From contig CM067568.1 in the NCBI GenBank assembly GCA_034336665.1, positions 41,768,770 through 41,832,769 on the forward strand: a DNA stretch of 64,000 nucleotides, read 5' to 3'. The stretch comes from Luscinia megarhynchos. Taxonomy: Eukaryota; Chordata; Aves; Passeriformes; Turdidae. The number at the start of each line of letters is the position of its first letter. The stretch's first letter is position 1. Shown here one piece after another: positions 25,202 to 37,811 of this stretch. The position numbers and the translations under genes are program-made. Below the pieces are notes generated by a model. It was not told where the DNA came from. It saw nothing but the letters and a program-made list of their open reading frames with translations, and ran no database searches.

Positions 25202-28199
25202 AATTCAAACACATAGTTCAGCTTCTATTTGCCAGCATGGCAGAGCAGGAGACTTTCACATTAACTGCTTTTAATCCTGTTAAATTAACGTACATTCCTA
25301 TGAATAATTCCATCATCTTAGAAAGCACTTTCTACTTCTTTGAGACCTACATTCCAGAGTTTAGAGGAAATGGATTTCTCTATTGTTGTTAAAATAAAAT
25401 CCTTTTAAAAGGCCTCTGAATGATTTCTTCCTCTTTTTGAAAATGGTGGGACTGGGGCTTCTTTTTACAGTGTTGTGTTACTGGAACCCACAGCCTGGCT
25501 TTCCAGGAGTTTTCTACTAATGACATCAGCACCCCAAATTCTAAGTACTCATTTTAATTTGAGCTGCCTGCATTGATGGGAGAAGGTGAGGACATAAACT
25601 CTTAATTAAAAAGGTAACAAGTTTTGAGCTACATCCTGATACCTGTTGTATGTGTGCTGTAGATGATACCATACTTCCTCGGGGCATTTGTAGGGTTGAT
25701 TAATGACAGGACGGGGGTTTGGGGTGAGAATACAAACCCATTGTTTTTCAAAACTGATTTATTAGGCACTCGTTACTGTGAAACACATTGTAAGCACATA
25801 AATTTGCATTCATTTTTACTGATGTGACCCAATTACAGAATGAATTGAATTTCATTAAAGTTTATATGGTGGCTCTCCTTCCAGTGAAGTTCTTGTTGTT
25901 GTCTGCCTTTTTTACCTTACTGAGAAAGAGGCTTGTTTCAATGAAGTCTGTAGGCTAAAGCATTTTATGTTTAGACTCAGATATTACCTCTCAGCTCTGT
26001 CAATGTTTTTTTTTTTCTCTTTGTAGTCAGCCTAGTTGTATTGCTTTCAAGTACTAAGGGTAATCCCTCCAGCTTTCACAGACATTGTCAGCTGCTTTGA
26101 TGCATGATCCACTATAACATGGAAGTGGGTCCTCATTTCAGTGTAAGTTCCATAGTATACACCTTATTCTTTAGCTTTAAGGTGGTGCTGGGGGATGCAC
26201 TCACTAACTTTCAGCTCCTTCACATTGTTCCCAAATCTATGGGGTATAGTCCTTTATTTTTAATGTAGAATATGTATCTTTTGGTGGTGGTGAGTATGAA
26301 ACTGGCAAATGAGAATGATATAAACAGACATTCATACAGTGATGAAAGGTTTATTATAAAACTCTGAGGTAAATGAATAGAGGCAGAATATGTACTTAAA
26401 ATATGCAGTATTACTTGTTTTTATTGAAGTTGCAATAAGGTGTGACTTAAAACAAGCTTTTCCTTCTTCATTGCTGCATCACCATGTCACTACTTATTAA
26501 CCTCAAGAGACATACTTGTGCTCCAATCTTGTGAGTGGTTTCAGTTTTAAATCCTTTGATGTCAATGAGGGCAGCCCAAAAGAGGGGAGTCCTTGGTTTG
26601 CAATCAGAGTAGACTCAGTACAGAAAGTAGCAGGGCAGGTTGTTTCTGAGTGCTCAGTGTCTGTTATTCATAACTAAACCTTAGCAGGCAGCTGTATTCA
26701 GGAAGTTCAGCATTCATTCTTGCTCATTAGTTGTTGTCTTTACTAAAAGAGTCAACAAGGGAGCCAATTAGTGCTGGCTGCGGCTGTGGTCTGTCTTTTT
26801 ATGGATTCACCTGTTCAGCACTCAGGAAGGCCAAGACCTACCTGCTCATTTCACACACAGAATTGGACTACTGGCAGATGATGTTAATGATGATTGCCCT
26901 CCATTGTCCTGCTATGTATTTACAGCATGTGAAAGGCATAATAGTTATTACCATCTCTACACAACCTTCAGAATTTATTGCTGCTGCAAAAGTGCCCCTC
27001 AGGACTAAGAACTTGTTCATTTATTAACCCTAAAAGAAAGAGAATGAGCAAAGCCTATAATACCACCATCCAAATTATCAGAAAGCCTAAATCCTGCATT
27101 GAAGGGCTGAAAGTGACAATGTTTTGATTTGAGGTCTTGCCTCATGCGTTTACTTCTGAGATTCTTGAAAAGAGAACTAATTAGCAGTCCTGGCATTTCT
27201 TTGCTGGTGGACACCTGTCCAAAGAAAGTGAGCCATGAACAAGGAGCTGCTTTTGCAAGGGCCACTGAAATAACTGATAATTTTTATGTATTTAAATTAT
27301 TTTTTAAAAATAGCCTAAGATAGATTCATTTGTGACAATTGAATGTGAAAGGCAAACATTCCTACTGTATTTCTATGTATATGTCATGCCCTTATATTTC
27401 AGACTTCACTGTTAGACAGAATTTATGCCTCCCCAGAGAGCTGACTGCACTTTTACTATCTTACTCTTGTGGCAAAAGCAGCATCCCAATTTTTGTGCCG
27501 GTGACCCTTCTTCTGCACACAAACTTCTCAAGTCTCTAGATTTTAGTTGCTAATCATTTCTGGTTTTGGATAATGTTGCATTTACTGAGGATGACAAAAT
27601 ACCTAGAAAACTTGGAATGAGAAGACATTTTTTTTCCTCAGTTTTGTTTGTCTCAGTATTTCACACACCTAATAAGAAAGGATCAGTCAGAGTTGGATAA
27701 AGGTTCATTGAAACTTCTTTCCATCTTTTATAGGTCATGTTGTATCTGATATGCCTTAGAAATTATTCTCAGCATTCTTAAATCTCACAACCAACAATTA
27801 AAATACACAACAATATAGAATTATCTTGGATGGAAGATGAGAAAAAATTACAAATATTCAGCAGCAATGCAAAACATGTTTTGCTTAGGGACTTAAGATT
27901 TTGAGAAATAAGAAAAGCTAAGAAAGTAGTCTAGAGGTTTTATGTAGGCTGTAGTTCATTAAGATGCTTTAAACAACATCATTCTTCACACAAATTAGTA
28001 AGTGATCCACAGTATATAATCTTTCAAGCATTTTAAGATCCCAATTTCACAACTCCTGATAAGGAATGCTTCCAAAAATTCAGTGCCTCTTCAATCCAGT
28101 AGATATACAGAGCAATATAAATGACACCTGAGATCTCTATTTACATTGCAAATTTAACATTTCTAAAGTACTGGAGAAGTGCCCACACAATGTAAGCAG
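25202..28199. other. Unassigned non-coding stretch
   Basis: No gene or clear repeat is seen. Small open frames around 26731-27323 lie on both strands and match nothing I know. Confidence 0.55.
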
Positions 28200-28545
28200 G
28201 TGGCCAGAAGAGGTGATCATCCTTGCAGCACTGGTTCAACCTCACCTCACCTGTGCACTCCACTCTTAAAGAAGGATATGGAAGTCCTTGAAAGTGTTCA
28301 GAGAAGGGCAACAAAGCTGTGACAGGGCTGGAAGGAATTCTCTGTGGGGTGCAGCTGGGTACATTAGGCTTGTCTACTTTGGAGGAAAGTAGGCTGAGGG
28401 ACAATTTCACTGTGCTCTGGGGAGGTGCTGAGCTCTTCTCCCTGGTATCCTTCAGCAACATGAGTGAGAATGGTTCAAAACTGTGAAAGGGTAGGTTCAG
28501 ACAACACATTGGGGAACATTTATTTAATGGGAGAGTAAAGGCTTT
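28200..28545 (+). mobile_element. CR1 retrotransposon fragment, decayed
   Basis: Ordered blocks match the region downstream of the CR1 reverse-transcriptase domain: GAGGTGATCATCCTTGCAGC, CTCACCT.ACCTGTGCACTCC, AGAAGGGCAACAAAGCTGTG, GAGGAAAGTAGGCTGAGG, GGTGCTGAGCTCTTCTCCC and GGTAGGTTCAGAC, then a weaker GGGGAACATTTATTTAATGG. The 3' terminal part with the TTCCAAC motif is absent, so the copy is broken at both ends or diverged past recognition. A 122-codon open frame on the opposite strand (28141-28509) is a by-product of this repeat and is not a gene. Confidence 0.75.
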
Positions 28546-31500
28546 TGTGGGGCCCTTACAATTGAACTGTTATTTTCTATATATTTCTCTATTTTATTGA
28601 GTTTTTATGTTTTGGGGTTTTTTGAAAGAAAATCCACAAGAAGAACCATGGTATTTTTGGCTTCATCCATCATATTTACTTTGTGCCAAAGCCAGGTCAT
28701 AAGTGAAAATAGGAAACAACTCAGTGAAATGGCCCCCTCTGCCTCCTGGGGCCAATCTCTGTACCACTACTGCAGCACCAGGTTGCTGCAAGCACAGCAC
28801 AGATCTTGCCTCAGGCTGTTAGTGGGCTGTACTCTGACATGCCAGCCTTCACAACAGTCTTGATAAACAGATAGGCTTTCAGGGTAGGTAGTAATATTTC
28901 TTCCCAAAAGAGAGTCTCTGGTTACTTGTGTTAGCCTCCGTGTGGTTGTTGCTTTTTTTTTTTGGTCCTAGGTTTTTTTTGCTTTGTTTTGTTTGTTTTT
29001 GTTTTGCTGTAATGTTTGTTTTTATTACTGTTGGTTATGAGTTTTTGGCTTTTTTCACTTGGCTGCTCACATAAATTTTGATCTGGAGGGAAACACCAGT
29101 GTTTCAGCTTTACTTTCAGGCCCAGGGGGTTGCAATTCAAGTCTGTTACCTAATTGTAGTATTGTAATGACATCAGCAAGTGACCTGGCTGATATAGCTA
29201 GGAGAAACTACTGTTTAGCAATGTGTAGCTGACTAGCAGAAAATGATGCCTGGATCAAGGCCTGTATTACAGAGATGTCCTGTGAGAAAGCAGTCAAAGC
29301 TTATGACTGGAACATGGAAGAGACATTGCCTATTGGCAATGGCCTCACAAGCCCCACCATCAATTGCAATCAGCCAAAGCAGGATGTTACATGTTAACTC
29401 CAAGCCCACTCTATTCTTGGCTCCTGTCTTATATAGATGTTATTATTTTTTCATGACATACTGAGCTAAATAAGGCATAAGAATTTTCCTGCTCTAGAAT
29501 GCAAAAGGAGAGAAAAGCAGGAAGCAGAAGAGAAGAAAAAGCCCCTAAGCAAAAGCTCACTTATTAGAGTACTTATTTTTTTTCATTAAATCTTGGCATC
29601 TACTTTAAGAATTAAAATATTACTAATTTTCAAATTTTACAACCGACTAGCCTGTGAATTTAGAAGTGCTTGAGGAAGGGTGAATAGTTCATTATCTTGT
29701 TCCCTCAATGGCACTTCCAAATGCTTTCTTTATGGTGACCTCTATTTTAAATTTATGGGAATCACTTAAGTGTCAAACTAGCTAAGTGGTGCATTTCATT
29801 AATGAAAAATTAATGGTGAAGACCTTGGGCTAGTTTTTGGTACTTATTTACAATACATATAATTCATTAGAAGAACATCAGTCAAGCAAGGATCCTGCAT
29901 GGCTGCAGTAGTGTTGTAAATGGGACTTTATTCTCCTTTTTTCCAGTTAATGAAAGTATGAGGCAGGGAAAAATACACATAAAAGAGATTTAATGAGTCT
30001 TTGGAAAAGTGGTAAAATAGGGTATACAAGTCATAAATTCCGATTACTAACTCTACTCTAACCATTCTTATTAGTGTAGAAATGAGACAGCAGTCCATAA
30101 AAGGATGAAAGTCTTTGTGACAGACAAGGACCAACTGACTTGCAGAAATTTGGGACTATGGTCCACTGATTGGAATGAGGTACTTGGGAGAAAGTCTTAA
30201 TGCTCCCGTGTTGTTCCTGCTGGTGTGGTGACACATGACCTTAAAGCAAGTTCCTTCTCATCAAAATCTCACTTCCTTCAGAGCATTCTTAGGGACTGCC
30301 TTTGGAGAAAATTTTGCTCTACTCTTCTATATAATGAGATACAAAATGAAAGTCGCACTTTCATGTGCTGCAAAAGGCATGCTTAATTATATCAAATGTA
30401 AAACTGTGCAAAATCATACAGTTCAAATATATTCTTCAGCTTAAATCAGACTATAGCTGCCCATAGGCTTTGGATCAGAAATGACACAAGTATTTTCTTT
30501 AATTTTTTTTTCATCATATAATGATGAGGTGTCTTTTAAAGACATTTCCTTCCAAGCACACAAATGTGAAAACACCATCTTGATTTAAATGTAGATAGTA
30601 ATAATACAACAAACTTTAATTCTGTTAATATGGCACAATTCATGCCAGTATTATAAATGCTTTTATCAGACAAGTGATCAATACAGCTCTATGCAGTGAC
30701 CCTCAAATTCTCAGTGGTATGGTATAGAACTATTCAGGCATATGGATTCATAAAAATTAAGTATCTTTGGGCACAGAAGAATATGATAGTGACAGAACTC
30801 ACTGTGCTGAACACACAGTTTCTAAGTGTAGAAAGCTCCTATTGTAGTTCAGACTTGCTACAAAATACGAGACCAAAAATGTAAGAAGCCATGCCTTACT
30901 GTGCCTGCCTATAAAATGAGAATAATGATATCTGTGAAATTGTTTTACCACCTTACTGTTTATTCATGGGACTCTTTGCACCCAATCATTGAACTGTCAT
31001 CCACATTCTCATTGCAGTTATAAATGTCTTTTTGGGATAATGCTCTCAAATGCCTCACTGGTTTCAAAGTGATCCTCCAGGTCTGCTGGTGCTCACCCAA
31101 TGCCAGTTTTCCAAGCAGAGGATCCAGATCGGTCTGCATGAAGGAGTAGATGAGGAATGGCAGTTATGAATTTTCTGGCTATCTATCAGCAGTGGATAAA
31201 TAATGTAAAGTACTCTGCATGACAAGTTATTTGTTTTTGCTGAGATTAAATGGAATCACTTGGAAAACGATGTGGGTTTATTGCTATAATAATTTTCATA
31301 CAGTGATAACAAATATTAGCACCATAATATCACCCAGATCAGTCCTTAATGGACACAAGTACCATTTAATGTTCTTAAATAAGTTTTGGAATATGAGCTC
31401 TGAGGATTATTTTGTTTAATAATACTAATAAAAGCACAAGAAAATATTCAGGTGCTGATTGTATTCATTGTAGGGGGAGGAGTACAGACTGCAATTATAC

Positions 31501-32953
31501 AGTACATTGAGGAAGAACTGAGATTATTTTTGCAAGGTTTTTCTCAGCACAAATCAGTTGACTTCAGAAGTTTTGAAAGAAGCTTTTTTTTTTGGTCTCT
31601 TGCACAAGGCTTCAAAAATTTGTTAAGAATGAACCAGAAATGGATCAGCACAAACTGTGCATGTTGCTAGACAGCAGTTCCTCTGTATTGTAAAGAAATT
31701 CATTTAGCTGTGGCTGCATGTGTGAAGGACTACAGCATGTGCTATTCAGAAAACCAAAAATATCAAAACTAAAAAAAAACCAACTAAAAAAAAAATTCCA
31801 TTTATTATGATATCATCACCCTTCGAGACAAAGCTTATTATTTTCAGATTGCTCATAGGCTTGACTTAGGACAAATGGGGCAACAAAGATGATGGTAAAA
31901 CAACTTTATTTTTTTTTTTTTAATGAATTCTTCAACAGAAGAAGAAAATTGAATATGACTGAACTTATTTAATGGAGAATGTTTTTCACATTCTAAGAGG
32001 AAAAAAATCTACTCCAAGTTGGTATTTCTTATAGCTGTTATTTCCTATAGCTATTTTTCTTCTTGAAATTTAAGATTATGATACACTGTAAAAAATCTAC
32101 AGCCTTAGGAACATGGGGTATTACAGTGGCTTGATCCTGTTTGGGTCCCAGGCACCTTCCAAAGCTGCTGTCTCACTCCCCTCCCCAACTGGACCAGAGA
32201 GAATAAATATAACAAAGGGATTGTGAGTTGTCTGGGAGAGATCACTTACCAAATACTGACATGGGCAGAAAATATTCAAATTTGAGATATTAATTGAATT
32301 TATTAGTAGTAAAAATAAAGCAGGATAATGAGAAGTAAAATAAATGTTAAATATACCTCCCTCCCTCCTTCCCAAGCTATACTGTCTTCCCTGCAATGGC
32401 AGGGGAATCTTTGAGCACGGCAGTGGAAACTGCTTCCTCAAAATGTCTCACTATTGTAAATGAAAAAAACACCAAAAAAATATAGCCTTTGTAAGGATGT
32501 TATTCCTTTCAGACAAAGATTAAGTTTCTGGAAATGAGGTAATTGGTGAGTTTGACCCATTAATTCAGTTACCAAGCTGTAATACTCTCAACAAAATACC
32601 AATGAGTGACAGTGGAGAATTTTTTTGCTTTGATGCAGCCACCAGATAATCAACAGACATTATGTTAAGGAAAGCTGTTAGTTTTGTGGTCTGGGAAAAA
32701 AAGTTTAAAAAAAAAAGAGTTTAAAAGCCCCAGAGCTTAAAGGTTCAAGAACTTAAAGACCGTTCATCCATACGTGATTTTGTAGCTATCATACAAGCTA
32801 GGCAGATGATAAAACCTAGAAGATGACATAATCAGTATTGAAGAAGACTAGAGATACAGCTGCATCTCTTTTTGATATAACTGCTACTTATTCCACCAAG
32901 TACTAAAAAGAAGTAATGGTGACTTTTTTTAAAAAATGCATTGGAAAGGGGTT
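28546..32953. other. Unassigned non-coding stretch with T/G-rich patch
   Basis: No gene is seen. At about 28950-29030 there is a T-rich patch made of TTTTG-type words. A T13 run lies at 31909-31921. A weak MIR-like scrap near 30900 is listed separately. Confidence 0.55.
30898..30955 (-). mobile_element. Possible MIR scrap
   Basis: The short string CCTATAAAATGAGAATAATG resembles the ATCTGTAAAATGGGAATAATA segment of MIR read on its minus strand. Little flanking similarity can be followed. A chance match in AT-rich sequence is quite possible. Confidence 0.3.
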
Positions 32954-33017
32954 AGAATCATAGAACTATGGAATATCCTGAGTTGGAAGGGACCCACAAG
33001 GCTCACCGTGTCCAATT
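32954..33017 (-). mobile_element. CR1 retrotransposon 3' end
   Basis: AGAATCATAGAACTATGGAA is followed by CTGAGTTGGAAGGGACCCAC, AAGGCTCACCGTGTCCAATT. This is the reverse complement of the CR1 3' terminus (..GGACTCGATGATCCTTGTGGGTCCCTTCCAACTCAG..ATTCTATG). Only about 64 bases remain. The junction at 33017 into unrelated AT-rich sequence marks 5' truncation. The GGGACCCACAAGG form differs from the AAAGATCATCTAG form at 23.5 kb, so at least two CR1 subfamilies are present. Confidence 0.85.
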
Positions 33018-34794
33018 ATGTGACTGGTGTGTGTCTGACTGACTAGTTCACTTAATAGCTTATGTCTTGTCCTATTTCTAGTCTTTCTGACTTTTGGCAG
33101 AAGGTCAAAGTCAATTTAGAATCATTTCATTAGTCTCTTAAATAAACACAAGACGAAGAACAAAATATTTTTAATACATTGTCATTTATATTGATCAAAG
33201 ACAGGTAACTCTTGAATCAAAGTCATATCAATCTTTTAAATCAAATTAAACTCTAAAATTTACATGCTTTGCCTATGATAATTAAAGAATGTTTTGTAGA
33301 CACTTATTCCCAGTTCCACATCTAAATAAAAAGCTGTCATGTGAATGCAGTGTCAAAGTTCAGAAGACGACTATAAAATGAAAGGACAAAATATTTTGCA
33401 GTCTCTCAGAATCAGGATCTGAGATCCTTATGTAGTAAGGTAAATTTCTGATAAACTCTTTAGAATTTTTCACTCAGTAAGGGTCTAAGTGCATGGCACA
33501 AAAAACCTGGAAAAGGTTTCTAGAATGAATAAAATTTATTGGAACTAATCTTCTCTTATCTGACTTCTGGAAAATATTTTGTGTGAGATGTTTTTTCCCT
33601 AGAATTTTAATTAGCTATAGGAAATATATAAGAAAAAAATGCAGAGGACACCACAGAGAATTGTAGCTGGTCTGTGGACATACTTACTGTTTTTTATTAC
33701 ATTTTGGACTGCTCTGTGGAACAGAATCATAGTCTTCCTAAGTGAAAAGCATTTATTAAAGAAATCAACAGCTATAAACACAAATATGCTACACAGGATA
33801 TATTCTATTGTAGTGCTCCTTGCTAAGTGGCAACCATATTCTATTCAGAGCTGTAGGCCAGACTGAAAAATATCTGCTGTCTGGTAGATGTGCTAGATGT
33901 GAGCAAATGAGAATATGAAACTGAAAGGGGTATTGTGGATGGAAGGTACCTACTGCTGGCCACTGCTATTTCAAGTGTTGATCAGCTGCTTCTTAGAAGT
34001 AGTTTTTTTGGGGGTTTTATGGTACTTCTTTATTTAATATTGTTCCAGAACCTCACTGTTTTCTCTGATAACTACTATCTGTATACCAGCCCATACTTTT
34101 GTTCATTAAAGAGAGAAAAATGATGGGACAAGGACAATTTGTGTAAAGCATAAAGGTCAAGTTTGAAGTTTTGCACAATTGCCCCACTTGATTCTATTGA
34201 TTCAGCTGACAAACTTTCCTCATAAAATGCATTTAACCAAGGAAGTTATTTTATAGCTGTTTTTATTCAGTGTGCTTCACATATTCTTCAACACAAAAAT
34301 TATAAAAGCACAAAAGAAAAGTTTTATGGCTTTTAGATAAGGAAGCAGTAATTGTTCCTTTCTTTCGTTTCCTCTGGTCTCCTGAGATTAATAACAATCT
34401 CACTCTAATTTAAACATGTTTTGATCAGTCAAGTTTGAGGGAATTAACCTTCACTCATAGAAGGTTTCTACTTGTGATCTCTTTTTCCTCCTTGTGATGT
34501 ATTAGGGAATATATAAAATCAAATTTTATATGACATTTTTCTTTTGAAATTATGAGTTATCCTTTTCTGCCTAGTGGAGATAAATTTTCAAATTTTATGT
34601 ACTCATTGTCGTCTTGTAGCATTTTTTTATAGCTCTATTAAAAGAAATCTTAGAAATGAAAGTAAGGATATAGCAAAAAACTTCATACTTTTCATACTAA
34701 TTTTAATTGATTATTTTTTCTATTCTGTTTTTTACACAGTGTGACTCACCTGAGTGATAGTGCAAACACAGAAAAGCCAGCAGGGTACTAAAGC
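33018..34794. other. Unassigned AT-rich non-coding stretch
   Basis: The sequence is very AT-rich, with no recognisable gene or repeat. Confidence 0.55.
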
Positions 34795-35302
34795 CATCTC
34801 ATTATCTCTAGAGTGCTGCATCCATCTCTGGAGTCCCCAGCACAGGAAAGACATCGACTTGTTGGAAAAAATCCAGAGAAGGGCCAGCAAGATGATTAGA
34901 GGGATGAAGCATCTCTCCTATGAGAAAAGTCTGAAAGAATTGGAATTGTTCATCCTAACTGGGAAGACCTAATTAGGTCTTCCAGTACCGGTAGGGAGCC
35001 TACAAGAAAGATAGAGAGAAGCCTTTTACAAGGGCATGAAGTGACAGGACAAGGGGAAGGGCTTTAAGCTGAAGGAGGGTGGGTTTAGATTAAATATTAG
35101 GAAGATATTGTTTACTGTGGGGGTGGTGAGGCACTGAAACAGGTTGCCCCAAGAGTTGTGGATACCCTGTCGCTGAAAGTGTTCAAGGCCAAGGTGGATG
35201 GGGCTTTAAGCAACCTGCTCCTATGGTAGAGGAGTTGAAACTAGATGATCTTTAAGGTCCCTTCCAACCCAAACTATTCTGTGATTCTTTGATTCTGTGA
35301 TT
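34795..35302 (+). mobile_element. CR1 retrotransposon, 5'-truncated 3' portion
   Basis: This is the best-preserved CR1 in the window, about 0.5 kb. Consecutive blocks match the CR1 3' end: a GTGCTGCATCCATCTCTGGA start, AAAGACATCGACTTGTTGGA, ATCTCTCCTATGAGAAAAG, CTTTTACAAGGGCATGAAGT, GTGAGGCACTGAAACAGG, TGTTCAAGGCCAAGGTGGAT, GAAACTAGATGATCTTTAAG and GTCCCTTCCAACCCAAAC, ending in ATTCTGTGATTCTTTGATTC repeats. The first part would encode the end of ORF2 and the rest is 3' UTR. Internal deletions are visible near 34955 and in the stretch before GAAACTAGATG. A short frame at 34754-34972 is the decayed ORF2 end; it is interrupted and inactive. Confidence 0.95.
34962..34983. repeat. 22-bp perfect palindrome inside CR1
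   Basis: The 22 bases centred on AATT (half-site GGAAGACCTAA) equal their own reverse complement. They lie within the CR1 copy, where the usual sequence is not a perfect palindrome, so the symmetry seems to have arisen by point changes and a nearby deletion. I infer no function. Confidence 0.85.
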
Positions 35303-37410
35303 TCCATTTTGCATTCAAATGTGAGGGACATGAATGACAACTTGGTATAAACAATAATGCTGCCTTGGCAGCTCTACCTTGTGTCAGTAAATGACAAGTC
35401 TCTATAAAACTAATCAAAAGGATACTGCTGCTTGAATATGTTGGATACTCTGGCTCCATGCCCTTCCTAAAGGAATGCATTTCAACTTCCCTTTGCCCAA
35501 CTCTGGACTATAATCTGCTTGATTTGGTCTATTACAGATACATAGTTGCCTTATATATGAATCTGAGTGATTACTGAGAAATGCTTATGCTGTTGGAAAA
35601 GGTGCTTCTAAAACTGAATTATCTTTTATTGCTCTGCAGAATTTTCACACTACTTTTCCATTAATTCCAGATGGCAAATAAGACCAGTTTTTATTGTATT
35701 TGCAGCCAAACTTGGCAGTAAGAGACAGACTGGAGCAGTTCAGCCACTTTTGCTAGTTCTCCTGTAGTAAGGTTTGAGATGCTATAGAATCTGAGAATGT
35801 AGTTAACGTTTGCCTTTATTCTTCAGGGAAGTGCTGCACTGATAACCTGCCTTGCTGCCCTATCAATAGGTTGCTTCAGGAAGGAAGAGCTATAAAAGGG
35901 AAGGTTTCTGTTGACCAGAGTACAAAGAGTTTGTATGTTTTGAGGTTTAAAGTCATAGATCAATTGACGCTTTCATATCTTTTGATTTTGCTCATGTTCT
36001 CACCTCCAGTAATGCTCTCTGTAGCATATGTTCTCCAGGAGTTCTGTTTGTAGAGGTTTCGAAAGGGACTTTGGGTAGAAAGAGACTTTCAGAATTATTG
36101 AACCAGAAGAAAAAATAAAATAGAAACATTTTCATGCCTGAACAGAATGATCCTATACTTAGCCCACATATTTGCTTAGTTGTTTGTTGGTTTGTTTTTG
36201 TTTCCTTCAACACAGAGTGTTCACTTTGCATTTCTCAAGGACTAAGAAAAAACAAGGTAACTCTTCAGTCTGATTTGTGACATAGTAAAGAAGAACTCAA
36301 CTCTGCTTTCTTGTGTTTCTGTGATGTATGTTTTAGATGAATCTATATAAGTTCTTTGTAGTCAAGTGAATTCATCTGTGTTTTTTAGAGAGCTTTTCCT
36401 CCAGACAGGAAATCTCAAATTTTACTCCAGGTGAACAGTGTTACCAATGTTACTTAGTACAGGATGCCATAAGATTGTGCAGCTACAGCAGGAAGAAATT
36501 GCTCCTAAAGGGAATTTAAAATAGGAAGGTTTGAGAATGACAGCAAATCACTAAGACATGAATAATATGGAAGAGGTGTGATAAGCTCAAGACTCTTCCA
36601 ATTGAAACAATGAGAATGTTGAGGTGACCCCTGCATGAACTAACTTAAATTATGAAGTGCATACTCTAGTATGCACTAGCATAACATAAGGAAGACAATT
36701 TTCTGTTACTGGCAGAAAGCATGATAAAAATCACCTGAAAATGAGCAACTTGGGAACAGACTTGCAGAGAATGTGATTTCATATAAAAAAATAATAAACA
36801 CATGAAAAAAAGGTTGAGAAGGGAGAGGACTGGACTAGAATACTTTAAAAATAAAAATAGATGAGATTCATTGCAGACATTCAATAGGGAAAGAAAAAAA
36901 AAATAGAAAATGAGAATGTGAAAATGAGGGACAAAAAAATGGAAAGACTTGTCAGTGATTTTTTTTTGTCATCATGTAATGACTTTTTATTGTTCTTCTG
37001 TTATGACAGAAGTCTGCATTGAAAGAAGTTGCACTGATGTCAACTAGCTAATCTTTTCAATAGCAGATTAGAAATGGGAAGAATGTTAAATAGATTTCTT
37101 AGATCTTTATTCAGATTCTGACTGCAGAGAGAAAGACATGGAGGAGATGACAGTAGGAGTTTTAGAGAACAGAACTTAGAGACATAGAGTATGAAGTAAC
37201 TAAGTAGTATTTGTTTGGTACCTATATTGTTTCACTTGTCTCCCACCAGTAATATTTTTGTTGCAGCAGACCTCTCATTAAGGGTAGAAATCTCTACCCT
37301 TAGAAAACACAGACTCTCATTCAATGACATGAGAAGGGTCACAGTTTATCCTTCTTTACAGCTTAGCCATCCTGACTCTGACTGCAGCAAGCTCTGCTGG
37401 CTGTTTCCTG
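35303..37410. other. Unassigned non-coding stretch
   Basis: The sequence is AT-rich with A/G-rich patches around 36780-36950. No gene or known repeat is recognised. Confidence 0.55.
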
Positions 37411-37811
37411 CTGGGCTGTGACTGCAAGTGTTGGTTTGCAGACTCTGAGCACAGCTTTCACCAGCTCAGCTGTGACTGCAGCTCCAACAGCAGCTCTGAC
37501 TCCATCACACCCAGACTGATCCCAAAGCAGATCTTTCACAGCAGCAACTCACCTCGTTTCATTCTTTGTGTCTCTCTGGATTGTTCCTTCTTCCTCAGGG
37601 CTCATCTACCTCCTCCAGGCCCTCTTCCTCCAGGAGCCCTCTAACTAGCCAGCCCACCCCTTTTATCACACTGATCTTTATTAATCACAGCTCTGACCCA
37701 TTAAGGGCAAGGCTGCTCCTCTTCTTTGGTAATCAGTACAACTGTGAGTTATCAGGGGCAAGGTCTCCTGTAATCTCTTCTTCTACACTTACAGTTTTCA
37801 TATCTCACTAG
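37411..37811 (-). mobile_element. Possible LTR or promoter-like patch
   Basis: This C/T-rich patch (plus strand) stands out from its surroundings. Phrases such as ACCCATTAAGGGCAAGGCTG and GTTATCAGGGGCAAGG, and their spacing, remind me of songbird LTR-type interspersed repeats read on the minus strand, but I cannot name the family. On the minus strand there is a TATA-like TGATAAAAGGGG (plus 37657-37668). About 110 bases further lies a strong 5' splice-site sequence GAG|GTGAGT, then a CAG/CTG-rich stretch to about 37411. A GC-rich regulatory patch of the host is the alternative. Confidence 0.35.
37547..37552 (-). other. Candidate 5' splice site
   Basis: The minus strand reads GAG|GTGAGT, a near-ideal vertebrate donor. 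Splice-site matches of this quality occur by chance every few kilobases. It is listed because it lies about 110 bases downstream of a TATA-like sequence on the same strand. Confidence 0.25.

Noticed and set aside
28141..28509. 122-codon minus-strand frame
   Set aside because: It lies antisense across a CR1 fragment and has no protein similarity that I recognise.
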